This document shows positions 7,759 to 9,670 of a stretch of 9,670 bases of DNA, piece by piece (position 1 is the stretch's first letter; each line of letters starts with the position of its first letter). Location: the NCBI GenBank assembly GCA_002310015.1, contig DBYQ01000021.1, forward strand, positions 1 to 9,670. The letters run 5' to 3'. This DNA comes from Bacteroidales bacterium UBA1182 (GTDB lineage: Bacteria > Bacteroidota > Bacteroidia > Bacteroidales > Bacteroidaceae). Below the pieces are notes generated by a model, which did not search any database, was not told the origin of the DNA, and saw nothing but the letters and a program-made list of their open reading frames with translations. Made by a program: the position numbers and the translations under genes.

Positions 7759-7766
7759 CAAATATA
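7759..7766 (-). promoter_or_regulatory. Candidate -7 promoter element for GH97
   Basis: The minus strand reads TATATTTG, a full match to TAnnTTTG, 22 nt upstream of the GH97 ATG. This is the same spacing as the candidate upstream of the fimbrillin gene. A second match, TATTTTTG, lies just upstream at 7768-7775 and overlaps the U-run after the adjacent hairpin. No clear -33 TTTG box is seen because that region is occupied by the palindrome at 7775-7805. Confidence 0.5.
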
Positions 7767-7774
7767 GCAAAAAT

Positions 7775-7805
7775 AGTACCATTGGGGACAGACCCCTTTG
7801 GTACT
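7775..7805. repeat. REP-like palindromic hairpin, unit 1
   Basis: This 31-nt unit has 7-bp outer arms AGTACCA and TGGTACT, a symmetrical TT/TT internal loop, a GGGG/CCCC inner stem and an ACAGA loop. On the plus strand it is followed by TTTTTT, and on the minus strand by ATTTTT, so it could end transcription in either direction. It shares its architecture with unit 2, which is inverted relative to it and 7 nt away. It overlaps the place where a -33 box for GH97 would be. Confidence 0.75.
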
Positions 7806-7812
7806 TTTTTCA

Positions 7813-7853
7813 AAAATGATACAAAAGGGGTCAGACCCCAATTGTATCATTTT
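7813..7853. repeat. REP-like palindromic hairpin, unit 2, and likely terminator of the TonB receptor gene
   Basis: This 41-nt palindrome starts two bases past the receptor stop codon in the transcribed sense. Its outer 12-bp stem (AAAATGATACAA with TTGTATCATTTT) is perfect, then come a two-by-two internal mismatch and a 5-bp GGGGT/ACCCC stem with a 3-nt loop. The transcript continues with UUUUU overlapping the end of the stem, which fits an intrinsic terminator. The core GGGGTCAGACCCC resembles palindromic units that I recall from REP-type repeats linked to RAYT transposases; that link is inference. Confidence 0.75.
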
Positions 7854-7855
7854 AC

Positions 7856-9670
7856 TCAAAAACAGAGTTTGTAGGCGAGGTTGGGCAGAGAGAATGTGAA
7901 CGCACCCGGTTCAATCTGGCCGGTAAGTTCATTGAACTCATGCCCGTAATAACTGAGGGTGCCGGTTGCATTGACATGCTTTATGGACCACTCATGTGAG
8001 CAGTGCGGTCTGTTTATGCGGTACGATGCCGTGTAGTGAAGGATAAACATGGGGTCGTACTGGTTGCAGTATGCATCAGAATCAATGTATCGGACGGTAT
8101 GAGATGGATCAGCCAGAGTTGCATCAATATTCACGGCCGATGTCCTGTCGCCACCCTGATATGTTGCCTTGAGGTTTAATGACAACACTTTCCGGCCGCC
8201 GTCAAAAGACCACTCCTTACCGATGAGCCCGTTGATGATGAACCCGCGGTCATATCGGGTGCTGTGCCAAACTCCGTCGCCGCCACAATATTTGGACTTG
8301 AAGACTGATGAGCTTATCATGCCGTACCAGCCCTGATCCAGATAGCGCTCAAGAGTCACGTCAATGCCGTAGTTCCGGCCAAGCCCTTTATTTACCAGTT
8401 CCTTATCCAGAAAGAACTCCGTGCGGTTAAGTACGCTGTATGATGTACCCTCCTCAACCGGAACATCAAACAGATGCTGGAAATACGGCTCCACCCTAAG
8501 ATGCAGATTCTCAGACAGATTCCAGTTCCATGAGAGCATAAAGTGATGCGCCTTGGTGAAGCCTAACCCCTTGTTTACATATCCGCCCCCGGTATTCACA
8601 AAATATACATCAGTCTTTTCTGCCCTTGAATGCAATCCGTATCCAAGACTCAGACTCATGGACTCAGAGGGGTTCCAAGTAAGGCCCACACGCGGTTCAA
8701 CCACTCCGGCACCATTCAGACTCATGTACTGCCCGTTCAGCCCCAGGTTTACAGTCCAGTCCCTTGACGGACGCCAGGAGTTTGACACGAACGCCATCAT
8801 CAGGCCGCTGTTACCCTTACCGTCATATACAGGCATAAGACTGGCTCCCATTGACTGCGCCATAGTCATATTCATATCGTAAAACATGTGTGTATATTGC
8901 GCCCCAAGCTGCGTAGTCACCTCAGGGTTCCACTTGCGAGTGTATGTGGTCTTGGCTATCAGATTGGTGTAATCATGTGACAGGACCATATGCGGGCTGG
9001 CCTGATCCTGATTATCCAGCCAATCCTCGCCGTTGCTGTCACCGAACGCAGTCACCGCGATGACAGATTTGATCTGTCCATTGTTCAGTCCCTGAGTGTA
9101 AGAGAGCCCCGCAGCCCCCATAAGCTGATTGGAGTAGGACTGCATATAATCCTTGCGGTATTTGCGCTGGTCAACAGGTGTATAAGAGTCAAACCGGTCA
9201 ATGAATCCGGTGCCCCAGAGAGCCACGTTTGCACGTTCCTTCACAGGCATGCTGACCTTGAAATTAAGGTCCTGATAATGCAGGTTCTGGTCCTGCATGT
9301 CAATCAGCCCCAGCTGGTCAATCAGCCCGGTCATGGAGTATCGGTAGTTGACAATGTATGATGCCCCGTTACCTCCTATAGGTCCTTCTGATGCCAAATC
9401 GATGCCCCCTACACCCACCTGGAACGTATGTTCACGGCTGCTGGCATTACCAGTCCTCATCTTCATGTCAAAGACACCCGATACGGCATTGCTGTACTCA
9501 GCCGGAAAGGCCGATGACAGAAAATCAGAATTGCCTATAACCTGCGCGCTCAGCGATGAGAATATTCCGCCGCCCAGCACGGAGATATCGGCATAATGGT
9601 TAGGATTGGGAATCTCCACATCCTCCAGACGCCACAACAGCAGATGAGGTGCGTTGCCGTGGATAGAGAT
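7856..9670 (-). CDS. TonB-dependent outer-membrane receptor, non-SusC type (5' end outside the window)
   Basis: C-terminal 604 residues of an outer-membrane TonB-dependent receptor; the frame stays open to the window edge, so the signal peptide, any carboxypeptidase-regulatory-like domain and the TonB box are not visible. The first visible residues (ISIHGNAPHLLLWRLEDVEI, then PNPNHYAD) belong to the plug domain, followed by GGGIFSSLS, NSDFLSSAFPAEYSNAVSGVFDMKMRTGN in overlapping plug strands, and a beta-barrel of alternating amphipathic strands. The protein ends in NLAYKLCF with a terminal aromatic residue, as expected for barrel assembly. The 'LLWRLE-VEIPNPNH' plug signature marks a Bacteroidota receptor family distinct from SusC. 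No SusD partner follows it. The cargo is unknown and could be a metal complex, cofactor, peptide or glycan. A hairpin directly after the stop probably ends the transcript. Confidence 0.93.
   Translation of the reverse strand: MSIHGNAPHLLLWRLEDVEIPNPNHYADISVLGGGIFSSLSAQVIGNSDFLSSAFPAEYSNAVSGVFDMKMRTGNASSREHTFQVGVGGIDLASEGPIGGNGASYIVNYRYSMTGLIDQLGLIDMQDQNLHYQDLNFKVSMPVKERANVALWGTGFIDRFDSYTPVDQRKYRKDYMQSYSNQLMGAAGLSYTQGLNNGQIKSVIAVTAFGDSNGEDWLDNQDQASPHMVLSHDYTNLIAKTTYTRKWNPEVTTQLGAQYTHMFYDMNMTMAQSMGASLMPVYDGKGNSGLMMAFVSNSWRPSRDWTVNLGLNGQYMSLNGAGVVEPRVGLTWNPSESMSLSLGYGLHSRAEKTDVYFVNTGGGYVNKGLGFTKAHHFMLSWNWNLSENLHLRVEPYFQHLFDVPVEEGTSYSVLNRTEFFLDKELVNKGLGRNYGIDVTLERYLDQGWYGMISSSVFKSKYCGGDGVWHSTRYDRGFIINGLIGKEWSFDGGRKVLSLNLKATYQGGDRTSAVNIDATLADPSHTVRYIDSDAYCNQYDPMFILHYTASYRINRPHCSHEWSIKHVNATGTLSYYGHEFNELTGQIEPGAFTFSLPNLAYKLCF

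Noticed and set aside
9635..9637. TTG as a start codon for the TonB receptor frame
   Set aside because: The frame continues upstream to the window edge with typical plug-domain residues (ISIHGNAPHLL), so the TTG is an internal Leu codon of a truncated gene.

Overview
The window comes from a Bacteroidota genome, most likely a gut-type Bacteroidales. Three things point there: a glycan-degrading gene content (GH3, GH97), a non-SusC TonB-dependent receptor of the 'LLWRLE-VEIPNPNH' type together with a fimbrillin-like lipoprotein and a C10 (streptopain-type) peptidase, and gaps carrying TAnnTTTG -7 promoter elements. No species can be named from the sequence alone. All five genes are on the minus strand, so transcription runs from high to low coordinates.

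Layout in transcription order. (1) 9670-7856 is the 3' part of a TonB-dependent receptor whose start lies outside the window. (2) 7855-7737 is a 119-bp gap holding two related palindromic hairpins in opposite orientation, with REP-like GGGG-n5-CCCC cores, followed by candidate -7 promoter elements. (3) 7736-5808 is a secreted GH97 glycosidase with an atypical catalytic-residue pattern. (4) 5807-5757 is a short gap with a TAnnTTTG element and a 20-bp-spaced direct repeat. (5) 5756-4542 is a fimbrillin-like lipoprotein whose stop codon overlaps, as ATGA, the start of (6) 4545-2755, a secreted C10 cysteine peptidase with propeptide and C-terminal beta-rich extension. (7) 2688-37 is a GH3 lipoprotein with a PA14 domain inserted in its C-terminal catalytic domain and an unusual glycine-rich loop inside the PA14.

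The two glycosidases are both exported (signal peptidase I for GH97, lipoprotein for GH3) and could act one after the other on oligosaccharides, but no SusC/SusD pair is visible, so this is not a canonical polysaccharide utilisation locus within the window. Between them sits the fimbrillin/C10 pair. It is visibly AT-richer than its flanks, has its own candidate promoter and is translationally coupled, so it reads as a separate two-gene module. The pair and the compensated palindromes at 7775-7853 are the most interesting items. The window is densely coding. I see no tRNA, rRNA, CRISPR array or insertion sequence.
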